Positions 50,920-59,652 of a stretch of 64,000 nt of DNA are shown piece after piece. The stretch covers positions 496,001-560,000 of the forward strand of contig NZ_BAABED010000001.1 of assembly GCF_039539965.1 (NCBI RefSeq), given 5' to 3'. This DNA is from Arthrobacter methylotrophus (lineage in GTDB: Bacteria; Actinomycetota; Actinomycetes; Actinomycetales; Micrococcaceae). Made by a program: the position numbers and the translations under genes. The notes below the pieces were generated by a model. That model was not told the origin of the DNA. It did no database searches and worked only from the letters and a program-made list of their open reading frames with translations. Within the stretch, counting starts at the first letter, position 1, and each line of letters opens with the position of its first letter.

Positions 50920-52181
50920 GCGACGGCCCTCGGTCCGGCCTTGAGCGGCGTGCGTTTGCTGGTCAACAGGTGGCAGGTCACGATGAGGGCGACGGCTACG
51001 GCCGCCAAAAGAGTCAGCGGGAGGGTCCAGGCGCCGGTAGCACTGTGGAGCAGGCCCATCCCGAAAGGCCCCAAGGCCGCAATCAAGTAGCCCACGGACT
51101 GGGCGACGGTGGACATGGCGGTGGTCTCCGCCGTCGTGCGCCCGCTGCGGCTGATGATCACCAGTACCAGCGGAAAGATGCCCAGCCCGAAACCGAACAG
51201 CACGGCGGGAACCGCAGCGAACGACGTCGGCAGCAACAGCATTGAGGGTATGCCCACCAGAGTGGTCACGCTCCCTAGGTACAGGGCAGGCCGCATCATG
51301 CGGGGTCGCGAGCCGATGACCAGCAGAATCATGCCGCCAGCTACGGAAACCAGCTGCATCAGTCCGAACTGCAGGCCACTCTCGGAAGCGCTGAGCCCTT
51401 GGCTGGTCAGAATGTAGGCAAACCAGCTCATCACGGCATATGCAAGGAAGGCCTGCAGCGTGAAGATGGCAGTGATCAGGATTCCTAGGCGCGTGCGCAG
51501 GAGCGGCCACATGGAGATGTGCTCTTGCTTGGCCGTGCGGGAAGTGCGATGGGTGTGGAGGACCATCGGCAGGAAGCCAAGAAGCGCGGCGACGCCAAGG
51601 ATGCCCCAAGCGGCCAGGCCCATCGACGGCGAGCCAAGTTGCTCGGCAAGGGGCACGCTGACCGCGGCGGCGAAGGTCGCACCACCGGACATCGTGAAGG
51701 TGTAGAGGCCGGTCATCATGGAGGTTTTGGCCGCGTAGTGCTCACGGATGTATGACGGCATGGCCACGTTGCACACCGCCAGGCCGGACATCGCCAGCAC
51801 TGTTCCGGCGAGGAGGGCGCCGGTTGCGGGGATGCTGCGGACCAGAAGACCGGCAGCCAACATCGCCAGCGCCACGAAGATCGACTTTTCGACGCCGATC
51901 CGGCGCGACAACCAGGAAGTGCCCAGACCCGCGACGGCGAAACACAGGAGGGGGATGGACGGAAGAATGGACGCCACGAGCGCCCCGTAACCGAGGAAGG
52001 CTTGCAGATCATGGAACAATGCCGCCGCGCTGGTGATGCCGGCGCGGAGGTTCAGGCCGATCAGGATGACGGCGATGATCCCGACGACGGCGACCATACG
52101 GGATTTGGGTGCCACCGTTCCGCCGATGGCCGGCAGAGGGGTTGCTTCCAGGGCGTGGGGTGCCGGGTGAGTTGAAGCCAT
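50916..52181 (-). CDS. MFS transporter, CynX/NimT (cyanate-permease-like) family
   Basis: A 421-aa, 12-helix MFS protein: LIGLNLRAGITSAAALFHDLQAFLGYGALVASILPSIPLLCFAV, WLSRRIGVEKSIFVAL, NVAMPSYIREHYAAKTSMMTGLYTFTMSGGA and FPLVLVIISRSGRTTAETTAMS. The RxG-x12-L start and the VxPSxI-type stretch mark the CynX group, whose members move cyanate, nitroimidazoles or related small anions. TAACCT lies 6 nt before ATG 52181, so the message is likely leaderless and shared with the downstream GntR regulator. Confidence 0.87.
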   Translation of the reverse strand: MASTHPAPHALEATPLPAIGGTVAPKSRMVAVVGIIAVILIGLNLRAGITSAAALFHDLQAFLGYGALVASILPSIPLLCFAVAGLGTSWLSRRIGVEKSIFVALAMLAAGLLVRSIPATGALLAGTVLAMSGLAVCNVAMPSYIREHYAAKTSMMTGLYTFTMSGGATFAAAVSVPLAEQLGSPSMGLAAWGILGVAALLGFLPMVLHTHRTSRTAKQEHISMWPLLRTRLGILITAIFTLQAFLAYAVMSWFAYILTSQGLSASESGLQFGLMQLVSVAGGMILLVIGSRPRMMRPALYLGSVTTLVGIPSMLLLPTSFAAVPAVLFGFGLGIFPLVLVIISRSGRTTAETTAMSTVAQSVGYLIAALGPFGMGLLHSATGAWTLPLTLLAAVAVALIVTCHLLTSKRTPLKAGPRAVA

Positions 52182-52251
52182 ATCTAAAGGTTAGACGTTT
52201 GATGTTTGGTGCCGGAAGTTTTGTGGCGAGAATCTCCCAGTCGCCGTGGAG

Positions 52252-52317
52252 CCCAACTAGCTCGCACTAGTGGTCGTTTTGACGCGGCAAAACGACAACA
52301 AATGCGAGTTAGTTGGG
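52252..52317. repeat. 66-nt palindromic repeat, copy G (partly decayed)
   Basis: Starts CCCAACTAGC and ends GTTAGTTGGG; the left inner arm is CTCGCACTAGTGGTCGTTTT, the right arm AAAACGACAACAAATGCGAG. Several changes break the pairing, but the length remains 66 nt. It lies between two minus-strand genes. Confidence 0.93.
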
Positions 52318-52337
52318 GCCGGAGCCATGCGGGCCTG

Positions 52338-53780
52338 TCAGCGCAGGGTGCGCGATCCGAGTCGCTGCACCGCCAAGGCGAGCCACAACTGCACCCGGTC
52401 CGCAGTCTGGGCCGGGTCGTAGCCGGTCAGGTCCGTGATTTGAGCCAGACGGTACCGCACCGTGTTGCGGTGCAAGGTCAGGGCTTCGGCGACGGCGGCC
52501 ACGGAACCATTGTGGTTGAGGTAGCTTTCCAGGGTCGAAACGAGTTCGGAGCCGTGGGCGGCGTCGAACTTGCGCAGGGGAGTGAGGGCTTCACTGGCCA
52601 TGTCGGCGAGCGGCACGTCTTCGCTTGCTAGCAACAGCGATGTCAGGCTGAGCCTTTCGGGCTCGTTGACCGGCAGCCCGTGGGCTACGGCGTCGCGCGC
52701 TTCAAAGTAGCTCCAGCGCACGCCGTTCGGCTTGGTGTAGGCGCCGCCGATACCGATCATCGCGTGGATCCCGGCTTCCAAAAGATGATCGCTGAGGTCC
52801 TTGGCGAGCGCGCTCGCGGAACTGCCGTCGTCGGGCACCACCGTCACCAGATCCTTCCCGACGACGGCGGTCACCCCGGCGTCGAGGGACTGCGGTAGCG
52901 AGGTGCTGCTGAGTTGTTTGTGATGGGCCGCGGAAACCACCAGCAGCACCACGTTCTTGCGGGTGCTGTTGATTCCGACGCCGGCCAGGCGGCGGGCGGC
53001 CTCGACCGTGTCCAGCGTTCCGTGGATGACGTCGTCCAGCACCTGGCCGGCGAGGGCCCGCTGGCTCTGGCGTTGCTTGACCATGTTGTTGAGTTCCACG
53101 CTGATCAGGTTCTGCGCATAACCGACAATCCCTGTGTCACCGAAGGGTTCCTTGATCCACAGGGTGCAGGCGTCGCGGCGGCCGGTCGGGATGGGGAAAG
53201 AGGCCCAATCGTCGGCCGTCGGTGCGGGGTTGCCGGCCACGCTGTTGTAGAGCTGGGCGCTGAACTGCGTAAGCGCGATGTCGGTCCGGAGCATGCTGCC
53301 CAACTGCTTAAGCAATTCTCCCAGACCGCCACCGGTCAACAGGGCCCGGGCCAGGATCTGGTGCCCGGCGATGAGGCGCTCCAACTTGGAGTAGTGGTCC
53401 GCGGACTGTGAATCCGCGACGAGTTTGCCGATGGCGATGAAGGGGGTCTCGTACGGGACTTCCACCAAGGGCAGGCCCCAGCGGTTCGCCTCGGCAACCA
53501 GGGCCGAAGGCACGGAATCATGGGTCAGGCCTGTGCCGAAGCCGATGCCAACGGCCCCGGCGCGCTGGACCTGGCGCACAAAGCGACGTTGTTCCGCAGC
53601 GCCGTTCAGCCGGAGTCCCGTAGTCAGGATCAGTTCGCCGCCATTGAGGAAACGTTGCGGATCTTCCTGCTCGGTCACGGCCACCCAGCGGATATCTTCG
53701 TTCCAGGTGGTTTCCGCGAGGCCGGCTTTGCGTAACCGAAGAGAGGGGACACCGACGAGCGCGGCGAGAGACATTGCCAT
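52338..53780 (-). CDS. PucR-family transcriptional regulator of the adjacent GABA/aminobutyraldehyde operon
   Basis: A 480-aa protein with the PucR layout: an N-terminal purine-catabolism domain (SLRLRKAGLAETTWNEDIRWVAVTEQEDPQRFLNGGELILTTG-like, here in several blocks), a GGDEF-like central part and a C-terminal helix-turn-helix (SVAAVAEALTLHRNTVRYRL). The ATG at 53780 has TATCCT 6 nt upstream on its strand, supporting a leaderless start; an ATG 6 nt later is an alternative. It is divergent from the dehydrogenase-gabT pair, 143 bp apart. PucR proteins often activate neighbouring catabolic genes, so it likely senses GABA or putrescine breakdown. Confidence 0.88.
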   Translation of the reverse strand: MAMSLAALVGVPSLRLRKAGLAETTWNEDIRWVAVTEQEDPQRFLNGGELILTTGLRLNGAAEQRRFVRQVQRAGAVGIGFGTGLTHDSVPSALVAEANRWGLPLVEVPYETPFIAIGKLVADSQSADHYSKLERLIAGHQILARALLTGGGLGELLKQLGSMLRTDIALTQFSAQLYNSVAGNPAPTADDWASFPIPTGRRDACTLWIKEPFGDTGIVGYAQNLISVELNNMVKQRQSQRALAGQVLDDVIHGTLDTVEAARRLAGVGINSTRKNVVLLVVSAAHHKQLSSTSLPQSLDAGVTAVVGKDLVTVVPDDGSSASALAKDLSDHLLEAGIHAMIGIGGAYTKPNGVRWSYFEARDAVAHGLPVNEPERLSLTSLLLASEDVPLADMASEALTPLRKFDAAHGSELVSTLESYLNHNGSVAAVAEALTLHRNTVRYRLAQITDLTGYDPAQTADRVQLWLALAVQRLGSRTLR

Positions 53781-53923
53781 CCAGAAAGGATATCCCGGCA
53801 CTGGTCATTCGCACGAAGCTGGCGTGTGTAGGGTGTGCATCTGCCTATTCCGCGCCGCGGGGTGCTGGCATAGGCTCGGAGCAGCTGCAACCAATACCTA
53901 GACACTGAAAGAGGTTGTACACC

Positions 53924-55354
53924 GTGGTCCAAACCTTGCAGAACTTCATCAACGGCGAGTTCATCACGCCGGCAGGAACCGAACTGCTCGACATCGTGAA
54001 CCCCACCAACGGGGAGATTGTCGCTCATGCGCCGATCTCTACGGCGGCCGACGTAGATGCTGCCATGAACGCTGCGAAAGAAGCCTTCAAGTCTTGGAAG
54101 CATGTCACCCCTGGCCAGCGCCAGCTCATGCTGCTCAAGCTCGCCGATGCCATCGAAGCCAATAGCGACGAGCTCGTTGAGGCACAGCACCGCAACACCG
54201 GCCAGGTCCGCGCCCTCATCGCCTCCGAGGAAGTTGCCGCCGGCGCAGATCAGCTCCGCTTCTTCGCCGGAGCCGCGCGCATCATGGAGGGCAAGTCCGC
54301 CGGCGAATACTTCGAGGGCCACACCTCGTACGTCCGCCGCGAACCGATCGGCGTCGTCGCCCAGGTTGCACCATGGAACTATCCGTTCCTCATGGGCATC
54401 TGGAAGATCGGTCCCGCCCTTGCCGCGGGCAACACCGTGGTGCTCAAGCCTTCGGACACCACTCCGGAATCCACCTTGGTCCTGGCCCGGCTGGCAGGGG
54501 AAATCTTCCCGGCCGGCGTGCTCAATGTGGTCCTCGGCAACGCCGGCACCGGCGCCATGATGGTTGAGCACAAGGTGCCGGGCCTCGTCTCCATCACCGG
54601 CTCCGTCCGCGCCGGCATCGCCGTGGCCACTGGCGCGGCCAAGGGCCTCAAGCGTGCTCACCTGGAACTCGGCGGCAAGGCCCCGGCGATCGTCTTCAAG
54701 GACGCCGACATCAAGAAGAGCGCAGCGGCGATCGCCGAATTCGCATTCTTCAACGCCGGCCAGGACTGCACGGCCATCACCCGCGTGCTGATCGAAGATT
54801 CCATCCATGACGACATGGTTGCTGCCATGGTGGAGCACACCAAGACACTGCACACCGGTTCCCAGAACGACGACGAAAACTACTTCGGTCCGCTCAACAA
54901 CGTGAACCACTTCAACGCCGTGACCTCGGTGGTGGAGCATTTGCCGGCCAACTGCAGGATCGAAACCGGCGGCCACCGTGCAGGTGAGAAGGGCTTCTTC
55001 TTCGAGCCCACCATCATCACCGGCGCCAAGCAGACTGACGACGTGGTTCAGAAGGAGACCTTCGGACCCGTTATCACCGTCCAGAAATTCACCACGGAGG
55101 CCGAGGCACTCGAGTTGGCCAACGACGTCGAATACGCCCTGGCATCCAGCGTCTGGACCACGGACCACGGCACCGCCATGCGGATGAGCCGCGACCTGGA
55201 CTTCGGAGCGGTCTGGATCAACACCCACATCCTGCTGACCGCTGAGATGCCGCACGGCGGCTTCAAGCAGTCCGGTTACGGCAAGGACCTGTCCATGTAC
55301 GGCGTCGAGGACTACACGCGCATCAAGCACGTCATGTCTGCACTTGATGCCTGA
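53924..55354 (+). CDS. Gamma-aminobutyraldehyde-dehydrogenase-type aldehyde dehydrogenase
   Basis: A 476-aa ALDH. GTG 53924 has AGAGG upstream; a TTG 9 nt earlier would sit on that site. Family signatures: VAPWNYPFLMGIWKIGPALAAGNTVVLKPSDTTPES in pieces, SITGSVRAG, the catalytic Glu in LELGGKAPAIVF, the catalytic Cys in FNAGQDCTAITRV, and KETFGPVITVQKF. It resembles the aminobutyraldehyde dehydrogenases of putrescine breakdown, making GABA for the following transaminase. The next gene starts 57 bp downstream, and both are probably under the divergent PucR regulator. Confidence 0.88.
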   Translation: MVQTLQNFINGEFITPAGTELLDIVNPTNGEIVAHAPISTAADVDAAMNAAKEAFKSWKHVTPGQRQLMLLKLADAIEANSDELVEAQHRNTGQVRALIASEEVAAGADQLRFFAGAARIMEGKSAGEYFEGHTSYVRREPIGVVAQVAPWNYPFLMGIWKIGPALAAGNTVVLKPSDTTPESTLVLARLAGEIFPAGVLNVVLGNAGTGAMMVEHKVPGLVSITGSVRAGIAVATGAAKGLKRAHLELGGKAPAIVFKDADIKKSAAAIAEFAFFNAGQDCTAITRVLIEDSIHDDMVAAMVEHTKTLHTGSQNDDENYFGPLNNVNHFNAVTSVVEHLPANCRIETGGHRAGEKGFFFEPTIITGAKQTDDVVQKETFGPVITVQKFTTEAEALELANDVEYALASSVWTTDHGTAMRMSRDLDFGAVWINTHILLTAEMPHGGFKQSGYGKDLSMYGVEDYTRIKHVMSALDA

Positions 55355-55411
55355 GTCCCCACCGGCAGTCCTGGACCCAAACACGGCACGCATAAGAAAG
55401 AAAGAACCATC

Positions 55412-56788
55412 ATGACCGCAACAGCACATGAAATCACCTACCGCCTGGACCAGAAGCGCAACATCAAAGGCGCCTTCCCAGGCCCCAAGTCCCAGGCCCT
55501 GAACGAGCGCCGCTCGGCCGTCGTCGCCGCCGGAGTCTCCTCGGGCGTCCCGGTCTACGTTGAGGACGCCGACGGCGGCATCATCCGCGACGTCGACGGC
55601 AACTCCTTCATCGACCTGGGCTCCGGCATCGCCGTGACAAGCGTCGGCGCCTCGGACCCCGCCGTCGTCGCCGCCGTCCAGGACGCTGCAGCGCACTTCA
55701 CCCACACGTGCTTCATGGTCACGCCTTACGAGGGCTACGTTGCCGTGGCCGAGCAGCTGAACCGACTCACCCCGGGCGACCACGAGAAGCGCACCGTGCT
55801 GTTCAACTCGGGTGCCGAAGCCGTGGAGAACGCCGTCAAGGTGGCACGCCTGGCAACCGGTCGTGACGCCGTCGTCGCTTTCGACCACGCCTACCACGGC
55901 CGCACCAACCTGACCATGGCGCTCACCGCCAAGGCCATGCCGTACAAGTCTGGCCCTGCCGGTGGCTTTGGCCCGTTCGCGCCCGAGGTCTACCGCATGC
56001 CGATGAGCTACCCGTTCCGTGAGGAAAACCCCGAGATCACGGGCGCCGAGGCCGCCAAGCGCGCCATCACCATGATCGAGAAGCAGATCGGTAGCGAGCA
56101 GGTTGCCGCGATCATCATCGAACCGATCCAGGGCGAGGGCGGCTTCATCGTCCCAGCCGTTGGTTTCCTGCCGGCGCTGTCCGCCTGGGCCAAGGAAAAG
56201 GGCATCGTCTTCATTGCAGACGAGGTCCAGTCCGGTTTCTGCCGGACCGGCGAATGGTTCGCCGTCAACCACGAAGGTGTTGTCCCCGACATCATCACCA
56301 TGGCAAAGGGCATTGCCGGCGGTCTCCCGCTGTCCGCCATCACCGGCCGCGCAGAGCTGCTCGACGCCGTCCACCCGGGCGGCCTCGGCGGCACCTACGG
56401 CGGCAACCCGGTTGCTTGTGCCGCAGCTCTGGCTGCCATCGGCACCATGGAACAACACGACCTCAACGCCCGGGCTCGCCACATCGAGGAAATCGCACTC
56501 GGTCGCCTGCGTGAACTCGCGGCTGATCCTTCTGCCGGTGCGGTCATCGGCGACGTCCGTGGGCGCGGTGCCATGCTGGCGATCGAATTGGTGCAGGCCG
56601 GTTCCAAGGAACCGAACGCGGAATTGACCAAGTCAGTTGCGGCTGCGTGTCTTCAGGAAGGCGTCATCATCCTTACCTGCGGTACCTACGGCAATGTGAT
56701 CCGCTTGCTGCCGCCGCTGGTCATCAGCGACGAACTGCTCCTTGACGGCCTCGACGTCCTGGCAGCGGCTATCAAGGCCAACTCCTAG
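55412..56788 (+). CDS. gabT: 4-Aminobutyrate-2-oxoglutarate transaminase
   Basis: A 458-aa class-III aminotransferase. AAGAAAGAAAG precedes ATG 55412. Key blocks: FIDLGSGIAVTSVGASDPAVV, FNSGAEAVENAVKVAR, FDHAYHGRTNLTMALTAK, IIIEPIQGEGGF, FIADEVQSGFCRTGEWF (PLP Asp) and ITMAKGIAGGLPLSA with the Schiff-base Lys. It converts GABA to succinic semialdehyde. No succinate-semialdehyde dehydrogenase gene follows in this operon. A double inverted repeat lies between it and convergent rarD. Confidence 0.95.
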   Translation: MTATAHEITYRLDQKRNIKGAFPGPKSQALNERRSAVVAAGVSSGVPVYVEDADGGIIRDVDGNSFIDLGSGIAVTSVGASDPAVVAAVQDAAAHFTHTCFMVTPYEGYVAVAEQLNRLTPGDHEKRTVLFNSGAEAVENAVKVARLATGRDAVVAFDHAYHGRTNLTMALTAKAMPYKSGPAGGFGPFAPEVYRMPMSYPFREENPEITGAEAAKRAITMIEKQIGSEQVAAIIIEPIQGEGGFIVPAVGFLPALSAWAKEKGIVFIADEVQSGFCRTGEWFAVNHEGVVPDIITMAKGIAGGLPLSAITGRAELLDAVHPGGLGGTYGGNPVACAAALAAIGTMEQHDLNARARHIEEIALGRLRELAADPSAGAVIGDVRGRGAMLAIELVQAGSKEPNAELTKSVAAACLQEGVIILTCGTYGNVIRLLPPLVISDELLLDGLDVLAAAIKANS

Positions 56789-56801
56789 CCACCACCAGAG
56801 G

Positions 56802-56882
56802 TGGACATGCCCACCTGTGCGCACCAAGGATGGACATAGTGCTGCTATGTCCATCCTTGGCGTTTAACGAGGGGCATGTCCA
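56802..56882. terminator. Nested double palindrome between convergent gabT and rarD
   Basis: Inner arms CCAAGGATGGACATAG (56824-56839) and CTATGTCCATCCTTGG (56845-56860) pair perfectly around a 5-nt loop. Outer arms TGGACATGCCC (56802-56812) and GGGCATGTCCA (56872-56882) also pair perfectly. The GGACAT word occurs in both stems. Position suggests a bidirectional terminator, though there is no T-run. Confidence 0.7.
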
Positions 56883-56928
56883 TGGGGGAAGCGCGGGCGC
56901 GCAAAGCTAGCTGGTTCGCGGGCGCGGG

Positions 56929-57948
56929 CTAGCTGGCCGAGGCGGCGCTGAGCTTTGCCCTTTTCCTGATGACCGAGTTCTTGCGTGCGGTGCGGAGCAT
57001 GTCGAGGGTCAGGAGGAGCAGAGCCAACCACACGATGCCGAAGCCCACCCAGCGGTCGGGGGTCATGGCTTCGTGGAAGACGGCGAGGGCCACGATAAAC
57101 TGGAGGATCGGCGCGAAGTATTGCAGCAAGCCGATGGTGGTCATGGGCAGGCGGCGGGCAGAAGCGCCGAAGAACAAGAGCGGCACGGCCGTGATGATGC
57201 CCGAAGCCGCAAGTAGCCAGAAGTGGCCGGGGCCGTTGCTTCCCAAGGTCCCGGCTCCTGTAAGGCCCAGAGCAATCATCGTGGCGCCGGCGATCGGGGC
57301 GAGAACCACTGTCTCGACGGTGAGGCTCGTGACGGCATTGACCTTCGGTCCCACGCGCTTCTTCACGAAACCGTACAGCCCGAACGTGAAGGCCAGGACC
57401 AACGCGATCCACGGCAGCTTGCCATAGGAAACCGTCAGTACGCCGACGGCGATGAAACCGATCCCGACGGCGGCCCACTGGAGCGGGCGGAGCGTTTCCT
57501 TCAGGACGAACACGCCGAGGAGCACAGAGACGAGGGGGTTGATGAAGTATCCGAGCGAGGCTTCGACGGCATGCCCGGTGGTGACCCCGAAGGTGTAGGT
57601 CAGCCAGTTGATGGCGATCAGCCCGGCGGCTATGGTGAGCGGTCCGAGAACGGCCCGGTCTCTGAAAGCATTGCCGAGAAGATGCCACGTCCGGGTGATG
57701 GTGATGAGCAGGGCACAGAAGATCAGCGACCAGATCACTCGGTTGGCGACAATTTCCACCGCTTCGGCGGGCTGCAGCGTCACGAAGTAGAGCGGAAGCA
57801 GCCCCCACAGCCCGTATGCTCCGATACCGAACACCACGCCCGCCGTCGTCTCCTTCTTTGCGCTCTTTGCCGTGGCGGCGGAGGCGGCTGCAGCGTTCGA
57901 AGCGGTGGTGGCGGACTGGGCGGAGGCGGTTTGCTCGGGCGTAGACAC
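56929..57948 (-). CDS. rarD: EamA-family transporter RarD
   Basis: A 339-aa protein with ten membrane helices after a 35-residue Ala/Ser/Thr-rich N-terminus. RarD marks: GAYGLWGLLPLYFVTLQPAEAVEIVANRVIWSL, WLTYTFGVTTGHAVEASLGYFINPLVSVLLGV and FGASARRLPMTTIGLLQYFAPILQF. The two EamA halves are recognisable. RarD-type carriers are linked to export of small metabolites or chloramphenicol sensitivity; the substrate here is unknown. It starts at GTG 57948, divergent from the second ferredoxin reductase. Confidence 0.92.
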   Translation of the reverse strand: MSTPEQTASAQSATTASNAAAASAATAKSAKKETTAGVVFGIGAYGLWGLLPLYFVTLQPAEAVEIVANRVIWSLIFCALLITITRTWHLLGNAFRDRAVLGPLTIAAGLIAINWLTYTFGVTTGHAVEASLGYFINPLVSVLLGVFVLKETLRPLQWAAVGIGFIAVGVLTVSYGKLPWIALVLAFTFGLYGFVKKRVGPKVNAVTSLTVETVVLAPIAGATMIALGLTGAGTLGSNGPGHFWLLAASGIITAVPLLFFGASARRLPMTTIGLLQYFAPILQFIVALAVFHEAMTPDRWVGFGIVWLALLLLTLDMLRTARKNSVIRKRAKLSAASAS

Positions 57949-58073
57949 AGTGTCAAGAACACCATATTTTGCGAAGGTATTCCTGACCGTACGGCCGGAA
58001 AGTTACTGTGATTTTCCTTGTCTGCGCGTGTCACCTCCCGCCATGGACTGACACTCCGCAGGCAACTGACAAC

Positions 58074-58079
58074 TAGAAT
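58074..58079 (+). promoter_or_regulatory. Candidate -10 (TAGAAT) for the second fprA
   Basis: TAGAAT at 58074-58079 with a TGACAC -35-like hexamer 19 bp upstream (58049-58054). It gives a 5' leader of about 48 nt that includes AGAAGGG before the GTG. Confidence 0.4.
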
Positions 58080-58133
58080 TGGAAACTGCGCGCCCCACCA
58101 CGCGGGGCGATTCCTGTCTCAGAAGGGTTCACG

Positions 58134-59567
58134 GTGTCCAACTCGGCCGAAACCACGTCCAAACGTCCACTGCGCGTCGCTATTGTCGGCGCAGGACCGG
58201 CCGGCGTCTATGCCGCGGATATCCTGACCAAATCCAGCGAGGTCAAGGATGGCGACGTCGAGGTCAGCATCGACCTTTTCGAAGCATACCCGGCGCCCTA
58301 CGGCCTGATCCGCTACGGGGTGGCACCGGACCATCCCCGCATCAAGGGCATCGTCAACGCGCTTCACAAGGTGCTGGATCGCGGAGACATCCGCTTCCTC
58401 GGCAACGTGACGTACGGCCGCGACCTCACGCTGCATGACTTCCGGTCCTTCTACGACGCCGTGATCTTCTCCACGGGCGCCATCAAGGACGCGGAGCTGA
58501 ACATCCCCGGAATCGAGCTGGAAGGCTCCTTCGGTGGGGCCGACTTCGTCTCCTGGTATGACGGACACCCGGACGTTCCCCGCGAATGGCCGCTGGATGC
58601 CAAGGAAGTAGCAGTCATCGGCAACGGCAACGTGGCGCTGGACGTGGCCCGCATGCTCTCCAAGCACGCCGACGACCTCCTGGTGACTGAAATCCCGGAC
58701 AACGTCTACGCGGGGCTCAAGGCTTCGCCGGTCACGGACGTCCACGTCTTCGGCCGCCGCGGCCCTGCCCAGATCAAGTTCACACCGTTGGAACTGCGCG
58801 AGCTCTCGCACTCCAACGACGTGGACATTGTGTTGTACCCGGAGGATTTCGAGTTCGACGAAGCCTCTGACGAGGCTATCCGCAGCAACAACCAGATCAA
58901 GACCATGGTCAATACGCTGACCAACTGGCTCGTCGAGGAACATGCCGAAGCCGAGCAGCCCTCTTCCCGCCGCTTGCACTTGCATTTCCTGCACAGCCCG
59001 GTAGAGATCGTTTCCGAAGACGGCTCCGGGAAAGTCTCCGGCATCAAGTTCGAGCGCATGCAACTGGACGGCACAGGAAACGTCAAGGGCACCGGCGAGT
59101 TCGTGGACTATCCGATCCAGGCCGTCTACCGCGCCATCGGCTACCACGGTTCCCCGTTGGACGAGCTCGAGTACGATGCGCGCCGTGGTGTCGTTCCCAA
59201 CGACGGCGGGCGGGTGCTGGACGCCGACGGCAAGCCGGTGCCGGGCATCTACGCGACGGGTTGGATCAAGCGTGGACCCGTCGGCCTGATCGGTCACACC
59301 AAGGGCGACGCCCTGGAGACCATCGGTTGCCTCCTGGAGGACCGGCTCACGCTGCCCCCGGCCGAGAATCCGGACCCACAGGCCATCATCAACCTCCTGG
59401 ACGAGCGGGGCATCGAATACACCACCTGGGAAGGCTGGAACAAGCTCGATGCGCACGAAGCAGCCCTCGGTGCCGCTTGGACGGCAGAAAACCCGGACGC
59501 CGGCGTCGTACGCGAACGCGTCAAGGTAGTCCCGCGCGAGGACATGATCGAGATCTCGCGCGCCTAG
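58134..59567 (+). CDS. fprA: Ferredoxin-NADP+ reductase, adrenodoxin-reductase type (copy 2)
   Basis: A 477-aa paralogue of the enzyme at 45767. The two share long identical blocks (for example PAPYGLIRYGVAPDHPRIKG and GADFVSWYDGHPDVPREWPL) and by eye are about three-quarters identical. FAD (LRVAIVGAGPAGVYAADIL) and NADPH (VAVIGNGNVALDVARML) motifs are intact. GTG 58134 has AGAAGGG upstream. It has no sulfur genes beside it, so it may serve other ferredoxin-dependent enzymes, while copy 1 serves sulfite reduction. That split is an inference. Confidence 0.92.
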   Translation: MSNSAETTSKRPLRVAIVGAGPAGVYAADILTKSSEVKDGDVEVSIDLFEAYPAPYGLIRYGVAPDHPRIKGIVNALHKVLDRGDIRFLGNVTYGRDLTLHDFRSFYDAVIFSTGAIKDAELNIPGIELEGSFGGADFVSWYDGHPDVPREWPLDAKEVAVIGNGNVALDVARMLSKHADDLLVTEIPDNVYAGLKASPVTDVHVFGRRGPAQIKFTPLELRELSHSNDVDIVLYPEDFEFDEASDEAIRSNNQIKTMVNTLTNWLVEEHAEAEQPSSRRLHLHFLHSPVEIVSEDGSGKVSGIKFERMQLDGTGNVKGTGEFVDYPIQAVYRAIGYHGSPLDELEYDARRGVVPNDGGRVLDADGKPVPGIYATGWIKRGPVGLIGHTKGDALETIGCLLEDRLTLPPAENPDPQAIINLLDERGIEYTTWEGWNKLDAHEAALGAAWTAENPDAGVVRERVKVVPREDMIEISRA

Positions 59568-59652
59568 CGGCCCTCGCTGACCACCCATAGGCAAAGCTTC
59601 GCGACGCAACTAGACTGGCCGGTACTGTGCCGAGACCGGTTTTGGGAGTTCG

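Noticed and set aside
53675..56482. Minus-strand open frame of 935 codons opposite the dehydrogenase and gabT genes
   Set aside because: It mirrors two well-supported plus-strand enzymes, has low-complexity Gly/Val/Asp/His-rich composition typical of antisense frames in high-GC DNA, and matches no family.
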